The position numbers and the translations under genes were made by a program. A stretch of 47,500 bases of DNA. It comes from Tubulanus polymorphus (Eukaryota > Nemertea > Palaeonemertea > Tubulaniformes > Tubulanidae). Below the pieces are notes generated by a model that saw only the letters and a program-made list of their open reading frames with translations, was not told the origin of the DNA and did not search any database. The stretch spans positions 115,001 through 162,500 of the forward strand of contig NC_134027.1 of the NCBI RefSeq assembly GCF_964204645.1. The letters are read 5' to 3'. Of the stretch, positions 33,632 through 43,591 are shown one piece after another; within the stretch, counting starts at the first letter, position 1; the number at the start of each line of letters is the position of its first letter.

Positions 33632-33651
33632 CCTTGGAGTTTATTCCAAGG
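33632..33651 (-). other. Hairpin in LINE 3' UTR
   Basis: CCTTGGA and TCCAAGG, a perfect 7-bp stem with a 6-nt loop, extended by a bulged TATA/TATA pair. Conserved 3' hairpins serve as reverse-transcriptase recognition sites in several LINE groups, so this is a candidate. Confidence 0.45.
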
Positions 33652-33754
33652 TTATACATACATCATATGAGCGTAAGTAAGTACCATTTGAGAAGGTCAT
33701 TGCACCTTATACATTATTATCATTATTATTATTTTCATGAATAAACTGTAACGA

Positions 33755-36691
33755 TTAATAATGAGAAAGTAAATGGTTTTTTGTTCGATTTTTGAAACTT
33801 TCAATAGAAGGGGAGTTTTTAATTGAATCATTCATAATATTCCAAATATTTGGACCGTTGACTTTTATTGAGAAACCTTTTAGATTTGATTTGAATGAGT
33901 CAGGGCGGATGTTGTTGCTGTTTCTAGTGTTGTATCCAACGTCATTCGTCTTAAAAAAATTATTGAACATCTCAGGTAACTTGTTATTGACATATAGATA
34001 CATGAATTGTCCAATTTGAAAATTGTTTATATCTGCCAATTTAAGAATTTTTGCAGACTTAAATAATGGTGAGGTATGGGCTCTAAAATCGGTTTTAAAG
34101 ATAATGCGGACCGCTTTCTTCTGGAGAAGTTCCAGCTTTCTTAAGTTTGAAGGATAAGTATTACCCCATACAATATTACAATAGGTGAGATGGCAATAAA
34201 TGAAAGAATAATACAACTGCAGTAAAGTTGTTTTTGACAAAATTCCATAAAGTCTACCCATTATACCGATGAACCGTGATAGTTTAGTACAGATGCTATT
34301 AATGTGTGACTTCCAAGTAAGCTGGTCGTCAACTTGAACGCCTAGAAATTTTGTTGTCGAGACTTGTGATATAGACATATTGTTGATTTTGATAGAAATT
34401 GAGTGTTTATGTTTAGCACGACTGAAAAACATGAAATGAGTCTTTTTCAAATTCAATGAAAGCCTATTTGCCCGAAACCAGATATTCAGTTTGTGTAGTT
34501 CTGTATTTACTATTATAGTTAACTCATTAATATTGATATGAGAAGTGAATACATTAGCATCATCAGCAAACATGATAAGATTAAAAATGCTTGATGCGTT
34601 TGCAAGGTCATTTATATATAATAAGAAAAGGATCGGCCCCAAAATAGATCCTTGAGGCACTCCACAGAATACAGGATAGCTAGTGCTAGTAGTCTCTTTA
34701 AAAAGAACAGTCTGAAAACGGTTTGAAAGATAGTTTCTAAACCAGAGTAATGGCGTACCTCTGATGCCATAATGGCAAAGTTTAGACAATAGAATTTCAT
34801 GATTCACTGTATCAAATGCACGCGAAAGGTCTAAAAATATTCCTATAGTTGATTTGCCATTGTCTAAGTTATTGATAATTTTATCTATGATAACAGTAAT
34901 AGCCATGTTGGTGGAATGGTCTTTTCTAAATCCAAATTGACATGGAGATAGTATTTTATACTTGTCCAAAAAACTTATAACTCTTTTGTAAACTACTTTT
35001 TCTAAGATCTTGGAAATACATGGGAGTATTGATATTGGTCTGTAGTTTGAAAAATGTGAAACATCTCCAGATTTGAACAAAGGTAATATCTTAGATATTT
35101 TGAAGGATTCAGGTACTTGTCCATTAATCAAACTTAGATTTAAAATATGAGCTAACGGCCGAGATATAGCGTCAATTACTCTCTTAAGGATCTTTTGATT
35201 GATACCATCATGACCAGTGTTATTACTATTTTTAAATTTTGAAACAATATTTTCAATTTCCAAAGAATCTGTGGGAGAGAAAAAGATATTATTTTGTTGT
35301 GGCGGACCCAGAAAAGAAAAAAATGTTTTGTTAGTAGGTAAAATATCATTGGCTAGATTTGGACCCGCTTGTGCAAAACACTTATTAAATTCATTGGCTA
35401 TACTAACATTATTTTTGTACATAACACCATTCTGTTCAAAAACATCAGGATATTTAGAATTTGATGATTTTCTATTAATTAGGTCATTAATTATTTTCCA
35501 GGTTTCCTTGGGATCTCTCGCATTGTTTAACATAGAGTTATAGTGAAGCGTTTTAGCCTTTTTGATACAAGTATTAAAAACGTTTCTATATCTATTGTAG
35601 ATATCTCTATCAGTTTGAAGTTTACTAGACAGGTATCTTCTATAAAGAGAATCCTTCTTTTTCAAAGAAATCAATAAACCGTTAGAAAACCATCCGTGTT
35701 TCTTGTCCCTATATATCGAAAACTTTCTATTGATTATAGGGAAACATTCCGTGTAGTATTTATAGAATACATCATAAAAAGAGTTATAGGCAACATTAGC
35801 ATCATGAATATTAAACACATGAGTCCAATCATGTGCAATTAGCTTTCGTTTAAATCGAGCGATATCATGATCTGACATTTTTCGATAACTAACTGTCCTA
35901 GTTGATGTATGGTTGACTTTGATTTCCGGCATAATTGCAAAAATTGGAAAGTGGTCAGATATATCATAGATCAGAATCCCTGAAATTGCATCGAAACTAG
36001 AATAACAGTTTGAATATATATTGTCAATAAGAGTAGAAGATCTGTCGGTTACTCGTGTTGACTTATCTATTAAATTCGTAAAACCAGTTGAAAGCATATT
36101 AAAAATAAAATCTCCAGTCGGTTTATGAGAGTCGGCGTTGAAAAGATTTATATTGAAATCGCCCAAAATGAAGCACTTACGCCCTGTTCTAGTTAAGTTT
36201 TCTAAGAGTGGTAGAAAATCAGTATTAAAGTTATTGACACTTGCATCAGGCGGTCGATAGATTGTGCCAACAATATGTTTTGACATATTATGTGGTAATT
36301 GGATTTCTATAAATAAACTTTCGAATGTGTCATTTACACATGTAAAATCATCCAGTATCCTAAATTTAATGGTGTTGTGGACAAACATCGCTATTCCACC
36401 ACCACGCGTATCCTGTCTACTTATGAAAATCGACTCATAATCAGGCAAATTATACATTGACTTGTTGTCATGTTGAAGTTTAGTCCACGTTTCAGTAAAA
36501 GCTAAGATCCCAAAATTGAAACAGAGGGAGTGTAAATATAATTGCAAATTCTCAAAATTCTTATTAAAACTCCTTATATTTAGATGAAACAAGGAGAAGT
36601 TTGATAATCCAAACTTTGATAATTGCATTAAATCCTTATAATATTTACTACTTGAACCTACGATAAACTCAGGATGTGCATGACTGGCCAT
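33755..36691 (-). CDS. LINE ORF2: endonuclease and reverse transcriptase
   Basis: 978 codons, uninterrupted, from ATG. An APE-type endonuclease fills about residues 30-255, with HLNIRS (near 36), TETW (near 67), YRPPD (near 143), GDFNIN (near 177) and SDHFPIF (near 248), so the catalytic residues appear intact. The reverse transcriptase covers about residues 500-800: YRPISIL, motif A DLSRAFDTVNH (near 615), GVPQGSILGP (near 677), catalytic FADD (near 707) and FLGVQVD (near 778). The C-terminus has the WGNTYPSNLRKLE-type domain usual in CR1/L2/Jockey elements. Length is normal. The TAG CAG just before the ATG separates it from a same-frame short ORF. Confidence 0.95.
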   Translation of the reverse strand: MASHAHPEFIVGSSSKYYKDLMQLSKFGLSNFSLFHLNIRSFNKNFENLQLYLHSLCFNFGILAFTETWTKLQHDNKSMYNLPDYESIFISRQDTRGGGIAMFVHNTIKFRILDDFTCVNDTFESLFIEIQLPHNMSKHIVGTIYRPPDASVNNFNTDFLPLLENLTRTGRKCFILGDFNINLFNADSHKPTGDFIFNMLSTGFTNLIDKSTRVTDRSSTLIDNIYSNCYSSFDAISGILIYDISDHFPIFAIMPEIKVNHTSTRTVSYRKMSDHDIARFKRKLIAHDWTHVFNIHDANVAYNSFYDVFYKYYTECFPIINRKFSIYRDKKHGWFSNGLLISLKKKDSLYRRYLSSKLQTDRDIYNRYRNVFNTCIKKAKTLHYNSMLNNARDPKETWKIINDLINRKSSNSKYPDVFEQNGVMYKNNVSIANEFNKCFAQAGPNLANDILPTNKTFFSFLGPPQQNNIFFSPTDSLEIENIVSKFKNSNNTGHDGINQKILKRVIDAISRPLAHILNLSLINGQVPESFKISKILPLFKSGDVSHFSNYRPISILPCISKILEKVVYKRVISFLDKYKILSPCQFGFRKDHSTNMAITVIIDKIINNLDNGKSTIGIFLDLSRAFDTVNHEILLSKLCHYGIRGTPLLWFRNYLSNRFQTVLFKETTSTSYPVFCGVPQGSILGPILFLLYINDLANASSIFNLIMFADDANVFTSHININELTIIVNTELHKLNIWFRANRLSLNLKKTHFMFFSRAKHKHSISIKINNMSISQVSTTKFLGVQVDDQLTWKSHINSICTKLSRFIGIMGRLYGILSKTTLLQLYYSFIYCHLTYCNIVWGNTYPSNLRKLELLQKKAVRIIFKTDFRAHTSPLFKSAKILKLADINNFQIGQFMYLYVNNKLPEMFNNFFKTNDVGYNTRNSNNIRPDSFKSNLKGFSIKVNGPNIWNIMNDSIKNSPSIESFKNRTKNHLLSHY

Positions 36692-36694
36692 CTG

Positions 36695-36895
36695 CTAGTG
36701 GAATTGAAGCGTGATAGTAATACTTCGACGGCACTCACCGTTACATAATAAATTTCGCTCATTATGAACATAGTACGCATATGTATACACAAAAAAATCA
36801 ATGAAAGCAAAGAAAAATTGACGATGTAGAAAATATGTGATCACAGCACATACTATTAGCAATAAACCATACCGAGTAACTAAAGCCATGAGCAT
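36695..36895 (-). CDS. Short hydrophobic ORF in the LINE, upstream of ORF2
   Basis: 66 codons starting MLMALVTRYGLLLIVCAVIT, with two hydrophobic stretches and one Cys-rich patch. It is in the same frame as ORF2 and separated from it by only TAG CAG. ORF1 is also in that frame, with its stop 87 nt upstream. It may be a translated linker, a readthrough extension, or part of the spacer that helps re-initiation. No family recognised. Confidence 0.3.
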   Translation of the reverse strand: MLMALVTRYGLLLIVCAVITYFLHRQFFFAFIDFFVYTYAYYVHNERNLLCNGECRRSITITLQFH

Positions 36896-36982
36896 ATGAA
36901 AGGATTAGCTCCTCCTAAATAATTTTAAGATGCTAAATAATAATTGTTATCAAGGAATTATGATTTGACAGGATTAATCAAA

Positions 36983-37930
36983 CTAGGATACACGATTCAA
37001 TATCTCATCAAAATCTGCATAGCCACTAAGATGGTGCTTCATGTTGTTAATGATGGCCATAATTTTACCGTCATTCGACCATGATGCTGAAACCGCTTGA
37101 TGTTTGTTCAGGTACTTCAGGAATTGAGCTCTGCCGCGGGTTAAATCCTCAGAGATACTAGTTTTGGATCCTTTTAATTTTCTACGCTGCTTGATAACTA
37201 GCTCTTTGTCGGTATGACGCACAAATTTGACGATCATTTGTCTCGGAACACGCGGGTCTCTAGATGGTTTTCCTATTCGATGCGCTCGGTCGATGCCACA
37301 CGGATTGATATCAATGTTCAGGGAGTCTTTGAAAAATTTCGTACATTTTTCAAGCGGATTTTCGTCTGGAAGTTCGTTGAGTCCAAAAATACGGATAGAG
37401 TTTCTTCTAGTGTACATCTCTAATTCTTCGTAGTACGCATCAATTGCCGAGAGTCTGTAATCGACGTCTGAAAGTGACTTATCTATTGCACGACATTTTG
37501 TTGTTAATTCGTCGATTGAGTTTTTACAGGATTCGATCATGGTGTCGACACTACGTTTAAGTTCATCCTGTTTTTTATTCATATCAAATAAAAATGCGTC
37601 GAATTTGTCGAATTTATCATTTATGATAGTTTTCGTTTCCCGCTTGAACGTTGTAAGAATTGAATCGACAATTGTTTGTATAATCTTTTGCACATGCGGG
37701 CTACTTAGAGCTTCTGAGATTCTAACTTCAAATAGCTCGTCACCAATGGATTTATCGGAACTTGAAAATACGTCATCATTGTCGAATTCATCGATGGTGG
37801 GCGGTTTCGACCTCTTGGGAGTTCTCGCATTTGATGAGGTTGATGATGTTGAGTCGCCGGAACTGCTAGTTTCTGCTTTTTTCCGTTTGCTTTTATTGGT
37901 GGTTTTACTGTTTTTATTAACTCCAGCCAT
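36983..37930 (-). CDS. LINE ORF1: coiled-coil RNA-binding protein (L1-ORF1p-like)
   Basis: 315 codons from ATG. A Ser/Lys-rich basic N-terminus (KSKRKK near 13) precedes a coiled coil at about 100-172. Then comes an RRM-like start (YTRRNSIRIFGL, 173-184), RAHRIGKP (215-222), QMIVKF (231-236) and a C-terminal domain with VSASWSNDGKI (280-290). This is the layout of L1-type ORF1 proteins, which form trimers and act as nucleic-acid chaperones. ORF2 begins 291 bp downstream in the same frame. No in-frame stop interrupts it. Confidence 0.9.
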   Translation of the reverse strand: MAGVNKNSKTTNKSKRKKAETSSSGDSTSSTSSNARTPKRSKPPTIDEFDNDDVFSSSDKSIGDELFEVRISEALSSPHVQKIIQTIVDSILTTFKRETKTIINDKFDKFDAFLFDMNKKQDELKRSVDTMIESCKNSIDELTTKCRAIDKSLSDVDYRLSAIDAYYEELEMYTRRNSIRIFGLNELPDENPLEKCTKFFKDSLNIDINPCGIDRAHRIGKPSRDPRVPRQMIVKFVRHTDKELVIKQRRKLKGSKTSISEDLTRGRAQFLKYLNKHQAVSASWSNDGKIMAIINNMKHHLSGYADFDEILNRVS

Positions 37931-38294
37931 TATGGGAAGAACGTTGAATGATTAAACAAAAAGTAATGATCGTTCGACTCCACTACGGTCGTGGCACTTC
38001 AATAGAAATCCTTCATGCGTGAGTGAATATACGGCGATTTCTTGTCACTACGTCATCGCGCGAGCATTTTCTACCTGGTTTATTAAGTAACGATATCGAA
38101 ATAACCAAAAACAGTCATTATATGGTGTTCAAAGTGGAAACAAACTCACGAGAGATCCACAACAGAAAAACATAACGTATACCATTAATCCATGTAATTT
38201 TCACGCGTATAGAATAAGTAAAAAATCCAGTAAACGAGCCTAGAAGGAGGAGCGAAATAAAACCGGTCTCACTCTAACGTCGACGCCATATTGC
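37931..38294 (-). promoter_or_regulatory. LINE 5' UTR / internal promoter region
   Basis: 364 bp before ORF1. Its extreme 5' end on the minus strand reads GCAATATGGCGTCGAC, close to a YY1 site (CAAnATGGCGGC), which sits at the same place in mammalian L1. That ATG opens only a six-codon frame (MASTLE). Promoter function is inferred. Confidence 0.45.
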
Positions 38295-38397
38295 TATTTT
38301 AAACCCATTGATTCATAAACGACACGAATGGATAAAATGCACCAATAAAGCTCGTACCAGAAAAACAGAAAACAAATTTCTAATGTGGAATGGATAA
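38295..38397 (+). pseudogene. Displaced C-terminal end of receptor copy 2
   Basis: ATT TTA AAC CCA TTG continues the receptor frame interrupted at 33288 and matches ILNPL of copy 1. After KRH there is a 7-nt deletion relative to copy 1, shifting the frame to a longer, unrelated tail ending at 38395-38397. A 15-bp word GAATGGATAAAATGC is repeated at 38326 and 38388. Separated from the receptor by the LINE, it is not translated with it. Confidence 0.85.
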
Positions 38398-40236
38398 AAT
38401 GCTTCTCGCGTCACTTTTATACTGACTACACTGTTAGACCCGAGTACAACATGGCGGAGAAAGGGAGAGGGGAGAGACAACTCAAACACCTCACGACTAA
38501 AAACCTCAACTAAGAGACAATGAAAACACGATTCACATATAAAAAGAACTCGGTCAAAATCGATTTGATGCAGAGAAGATTTCAAGTGTTTTCCTGAAAT
38601 ATCCTCGCCGGATTAAGTGGGATTAACCACGAGGTGTTAAAATGCTGTCTGTTTAACCTATGAATTGATGGATTAGACCCGTGATAATCCCCTGAGACAG
38701 ATTAACAAATGACAGTAAAATTTCTGACGAATTTATTTCTGAAAAAGCGACGAATTTTCGCACAAAGAATAATTTATCCTAGGAATTATAATACGTTATA
38801 ATCCGAGGGTAATAAAGTTTTTTTAATTTCAGAATTGAGATGAAGTTTAAGGAGTTCATTCAGCATTAGATTATTCTTATTTCTTTACGGCCTCAATTCT
38901 ACCGACAAAAGGTGATAAAACGAAAGAAAGATGATTGATACAGTCCACACGGAGCCACCTAACAGACGCACAGCTCAAATTACTACGATTAAGATATTCT
39001 CGGAGCCACCCTTAATCATAGAAAACGATGAAATGAACGAATATTTCTCGTAGAAATACAAATTTCAAACTCTTTTCGCCCGCAACCTTTTATCGAATCG
39101 TCGTTTAAAACGACTAAATACCGAATAATGATAAATCAAAAGGCAGTAAAAAAGCGATTTGTTTACGGCGGATTTTATGAGATTTTCAAACGCAGTCGTC
39201 ACCGTCATACACATACTGCTAATGCGCCTTGATTCAGGCAGCTACAAGAAATTAAGAATTATGATGATTTGGTGCGGCGCGCAGTAGAGGTGATAGTCCC
39301 CGCCAATAAATGATGACTTATTGAGCCCCGACAAAACAACTTGTTATTGCCGAAAATTACCGACGATTTCCGGAAAAAACTGCATCAAGTGCTCATCACG
39401 GGTGACATTAAAGATGGTGCTAAGTGGCCATTGTGAGAGGCGCAGAGGATATCATTAATATACGTATCAAATAATGCGTGCGGAACTGGAGGGTAATATA
39501 TGATAGAAAGGGTCGTTAGAGGAGAAGTGATCGACTGAGTAAGAGCAGTAGCAGCGGAAATATTCCCTTCAATTAGACGTCTCTCTCCCTCACTCTCGCC
39601 GGCACAGGCAGCACCGCGCTCGGTTTATTGCAATTTGTCGCCTTTTTATCCTTGAAAAATCGGTTTGCGGGAAAATGAAACCCGAAGTCAGGCTGATCAT
39701 CGAAATGAATTCGGTTCTGGGAGGGAGAGAGAGGATGAGAGAGAGAGAGAGGGGGAGCCAGGGCATAATCTGTTTTATTACTTATTGGATTTAAACACTT
39801 AGAAACTAAAGAGATCGTGAAAAAACTATTCACGCCCACAAAGGTTCCTTCAATCTATTTTCTGAACTTGCAAAAATGGGATGAAAGTAAAAACCAGAAT
39901 TGAGAGATGAAATATTCCTTCCAACTTATATAGATTCCGCTCACTTTTCTATACACATTTTTGTGACTGAATGATAAAAACTGTTTGGTCAATTCGCGCA
40001 TCAGAATTGGAGTGATGAGAGTTCCAAACAGCAGCAGCGGCGGCAATTATTTAGAACTAAAAATCTATGTTCAGGGCGACGGAAAATTAAAGATCAAAGC
40101 AGTAGCGCGCCGCGATTCCAGAGCACCTATCACCTATCAGAATTACTTTTCAGTTTTTAACGCCGGCTCCACGAGCACTTTTATTGACATAACAAAAACC
40201 CATCAACAAGATTAAAACTAAGTGAGCTTCTAGTAC

Positions 40237-40276
40237 TGCTGCTGGTGCTGGTGCTGCTGCTGGTGCTGGTGCTGCT
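40237..40276 (+). repeat. CTG/GGTGCT block
   Basis: CTGCTGGTGCTGGTGCTG-type repeat in two nearly identical 18-bp halves. Confidence 0.85.
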
Positions 40277-40919
40277 TGGATTTAGATTTATAATTGTCGA
40301 TGGAATAATAAACGAGGTGCTAAACGATAGACGATAGAAAATCAAAGAATAACTAAAACTCCTTTAGAAAAATGAGAGAGAGATTGAATGAATGCGTTAA
40401 TAGACGCGCACTCGGGATGAGCCTCTCACGAGGAGGAAGACAGGACGAAATCTATATCATGTTGAGATAAGTGAAACAAATGAAATATTTTTGACTAAAT
40501 GCCGCGTGAAAATGGGGGATGATGACAGCGGAGAATAAAGGATGCTGCCCGTAAAAATCGATCGGAATAACACAAAATGGCGACAAACGATAGCAGCAGG
40601 CCTAGACACAGCCGTTTAGACCTCATGGTGATCTCAAATCCAGGTCTTAACTTGTTAGGTTGACCAAGAAGGTCTAAGATGGTCGCCATCACTGTGCACC
40701 TTGCTCCACAGTTGCTTCTTTTGTTTCTAGACTGATTATAAATTGTTATAGAGGCTGCTGTTAAACTAAGACAGTCTTAGACTGGTCTCAAACCTAGACT
40801 GACCCCTGGAACCAATTTTACATCAACTGCAGTAAAAATCAGTTCATAACTTAAATTCTATCTATGTCCTTCGATCACAACTGTGGATATCGGTGGTGAA
40901 TGTTTCTTCTGGCTGACGG

Positions 40920-40990
40920 TCGTAGCGGATGGCCGATTGGTTCAGTGCGTTAAACCAATAACCACGAGGCTGCGAGTTCAAGTCTTACGA
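40920..40990 (+). mobile_element. tRNA-like SINE head, candidate
   Basis: GGATGGCCGATTGGTT (A-box-like) and GAGTTCAAGTC (B-box-like) are about 45 bp apart, the normal tRNA spacing. GTCGTAG near the start and CTTACGATC near the end pair only partly. No clear anticodon stem. Best read as a tRNA-derived SINE or tRNA pseudogene. Confidence 0.4.
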
Positions 40991-41354
40991 TCAAACTATT
41001 AGCACATTTTATATTCATTTTTCGTTGAATTCATGAAATATCATAATCAAATATCTGAAATATCAAAATCAAATATCTGTGATTTTTTTTAACTTCGAAT
41101 TTTGTTGATAATAGTTTATGTTGTCTCTACAATTTTCGACTTTAAACCGGAAGTCATTTATTTCATTTTTGTTTCAAGCCACTGAAACTTGCAGGACATT
41201 TTTCAAAATGAACAAAAACGTTTGTCGTTTGCAACCGACACCGCGATTCTGAGATTTAGATTCGAATTTAAAAACAACGACCATAAAAGCCCAACATTTC
41301 TCATGTTTCGCTTCGATCGTGCCACAAAACTCAATCAGAAGCGAAACGGTGACA

Positions 41355-41377
41355 ACAGCAGCAGCAGCAGCAGCAGC
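41355..41377 (+). repeat. CAG trinucleotide run
   Basis: Seven pure CAG triplets followed by CGACC, the same ending as the run at 16671-16705. Confidence 0.9.
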
Positions 41378-41814
41378 GACCAGCGCGGGATGAGATATCT
41401 CTATTCACCTGACAAACTAGAATTTATAAGAACTCGCCGGAAAATTACTCAGTAGAAGCGACACACAATAGAAACCGGTGCAGTGATTACCCTGCATCTC
41501 TTAATCAGCATCAGCTCCTCCTCGAGACTGAGATCGCCTGAAAAAATCTGCCCCGTCTTTCATTAATCAACCGTCCGTATATCATCTTAAACACTATCGT
41601 GACACTTTTATTATCGAGAAGCATATAATTTCACTCTGTAATTAGTCAATGTACCTTCGACAATTTTTAATGTTCTCACATTCTCTCGCATTTTCTCGCG
41701 CGACTAATGATCTCTCCGCGAGAAACTAATGATCGAAATTTTGTGCGAGTGATAAAATTTGTCCTTGATTGGCGCAGAGTTAATCTGGTTAAAAACAGTT
41801 TTCATTCTACATCT

Positions 41815-42058
41815 CGCCCTCCCTCTCTCCTCTCTCTGCTCTCTCCTCTTTTCTCTCTCTCTCTCTCTCCTCTCACTCCTCTCTCTCCTCTCCCCGTTCC
41901 TCTCTTCTCTCTCTTCCACTCTCTCTCCCTCTCTGACCTCTCTCTACCTCCTCTCCTATCTCCAGCCTACTCTCCAATCTCCAGTCTCTCCCATCTCTCC
42001 CAACCTCTCTCTCCTCTCAGACTGAGAGAGATAGAGAGAGAGAAAGAGGGAGAGAGAT
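41815..42058 (+). repeat. Pyrimidine tract switching to purine tract
   Basis: C/T-rich for about 200 bp (41815-42019), then A/G-rich to 42058. At the switch is CTCTCAG-A-CTGAGAG (42014-42028), a 7-bp perfect palindrome. Confidence 0.85.
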
Positions 42059-43591
42059 GAGCGAAAATCAAATTCTATCCGGTGACAAGAAAATGAAGAT
42101 TTTTCCTCATCGCGCGACACCGAAACGACGAACGAGTCTGGATATTATAACGTCGACAACATCGATGTTGATTACGCTTTAGCTGGAGATACTAAGTTCA
42201 TTAATTGCGAACGCAGAACTAACTCGCTAAAATAAGACAGTGTCTGTAATTCAATAACGACCTGCTCATTTTCTGGGCTTCCATGATGAAGAAACTCAGA
42301 ACCGAATTTATCATCGACAATCTGTGAATGCCATACTGATAAGCCAACCCTCGCTATAAATAAGATAAAGGACTTATTGCACAAATTGAAGCCAGTTACA
42401 AGAAGAAGTCGCGATTACCCAGGCCCTGTTCACTCGGCGGACAATTCAATCATTGCGCATAAGTGTTTTTCCTCTGACCAAAAAAGTCTCATCATCTCTC
42501 GTCCTTTCTCGTTTTTTCTTGAGTTTGCTGTCGAGAGTGGTTTATTTGAATTTCGTTGAATCTTTTGTCATTTAGAAAAAAACTCTGACTCAAGGATTAA
42601 GAACATTTTCGACCACGAATTCAGGCTTCAGTCTCATAGCTACCAGTTAGAATTATATGCCTAAAATTCAAAATTGCAGATTTTCCGAATGTTTTCACTC
42701 GACCAATCGAATTCTTACATTCGGACGGATTCGTCTTAAAGTATGTTAAAATATGAATACATTTTCTTTGAGAATAAAACTTATTGAAGGTCTTGATTAT
42801 TTTCTGAGGTTCTCGGGACGCTTCGCTTTAATAAAGGATGTATTTTATGAAAGTTAGTGACCACACTATCCGGGGGTTGCACCTTCCTGATTCATCGACA
42901 GGTCAATGATGACCAAAGTGACGCTAGGCATCGATTATGAAGAAGCCACTGATTCTCTATCAGAGGTCAACGAGGTAGAAACCTCTATAATAGAGGTATA
43001 TGATTTTATCGAATGATTTTTTTACGTTGTGTCAATAGTTGTGAATGATGCAGGGTGGAGTATTATCAGTCTATTATCTATAGCAAGGTCTCGAGTAGAG
43101 CGATGAAAAACTATTCATTTAGAGAAAGAGAGAAAGAGAGAGATGAGATCATAGTCACAACGGCTCAGTCACCACCACGACTCATTAATATTCAACAGTG
43201 TACAAGCCATCATTTTACCAGAGCGTTGATTTATATTAGGCAAATGTAAATTTTGATATATTCAGTATTGACTGCTGCTCTCTAGCGCTGCTGCCGCTGC
43301 TGCTGCCGCTGCTGATGCTGATGCTGGTCGTCGTAATGTAACCGAACGTCTTTGTATTAAACTTGGCGACGATACTGTGTATGGTATGAATAATACATAT
43401 GACAACCGTAACGTCTTTGACCAGCAGCAGCAGTAGGGGGGGGGGGGGTACGGAAAAAACCAACAACCACAGCACCAACAGCAGCTACCGTCTATAAATT
43501 ATTCAATAAAATCCATCAGAAAATAAGGCAATCACTTTCAACAACTCGGTATATTTCACTTAGAAGGAGAAGAATAGATGATGCTTTGTGG
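42059..43591. other. Non-coding stretch
   Basis: No gene recognised. A CTG/CCG block lies at 43272-43326, a short CAG run near 43422, and a G13 run at 43436-43448. Confidence 0.5.
43272..43326 (+). repeat. CTG/CCG/GAT imperfect triplet block
   Basis: CTGCTGCCGCTGCTGCTGCC-like triplets ending in GATGCTGATGCTGG. Confidence 0.85.

Larger units (their letters stand above)
33289..38294 (-). mobile_element. Full-length LINE (APE-type, CR1/L2/Jockey group)
   Basis: About 5.0 kb: 5' UTR (37931-38294), ORF1 (36983-37930), ORF2 (33755-36691) and a 466-bp 3' UTR. The flanks share TATTT (33284-33288 and 38295-38299), and removing the element restores the reading frame seen in receptor copy 1, which fixes both ends to within a few bases. 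The 3' terminus on the minus strand ends in an AAATAAATAAATG tail. The clade is inferred from endonuclease and reverse-transcriptase motifs; CR1, L2, Crack and Daphne are not separable by eye. Confidence 0.93.
38398..41814. other. Non-coding stretch
   Basis: No gene recognised. It contains an AG run (about 39719-39755), a CTG block (40237-40276), a tRNA-like segment (about 40920-40990) and a CAG run (41355-41377). Confidence 0.5.

Noticed and set aside
37539-37955. 138-codon plus-strand ORF
   Set aside because: Antisense shadow of LINE ORF1.
15658-40690. Scattered YY1-like words (AnATGGC) at about 15660, 21941, 27111, 38445, 40572 and 40678
   Set aside because: Their number is about what chance gives for a 7-base word in 47.5 kb on two strands.
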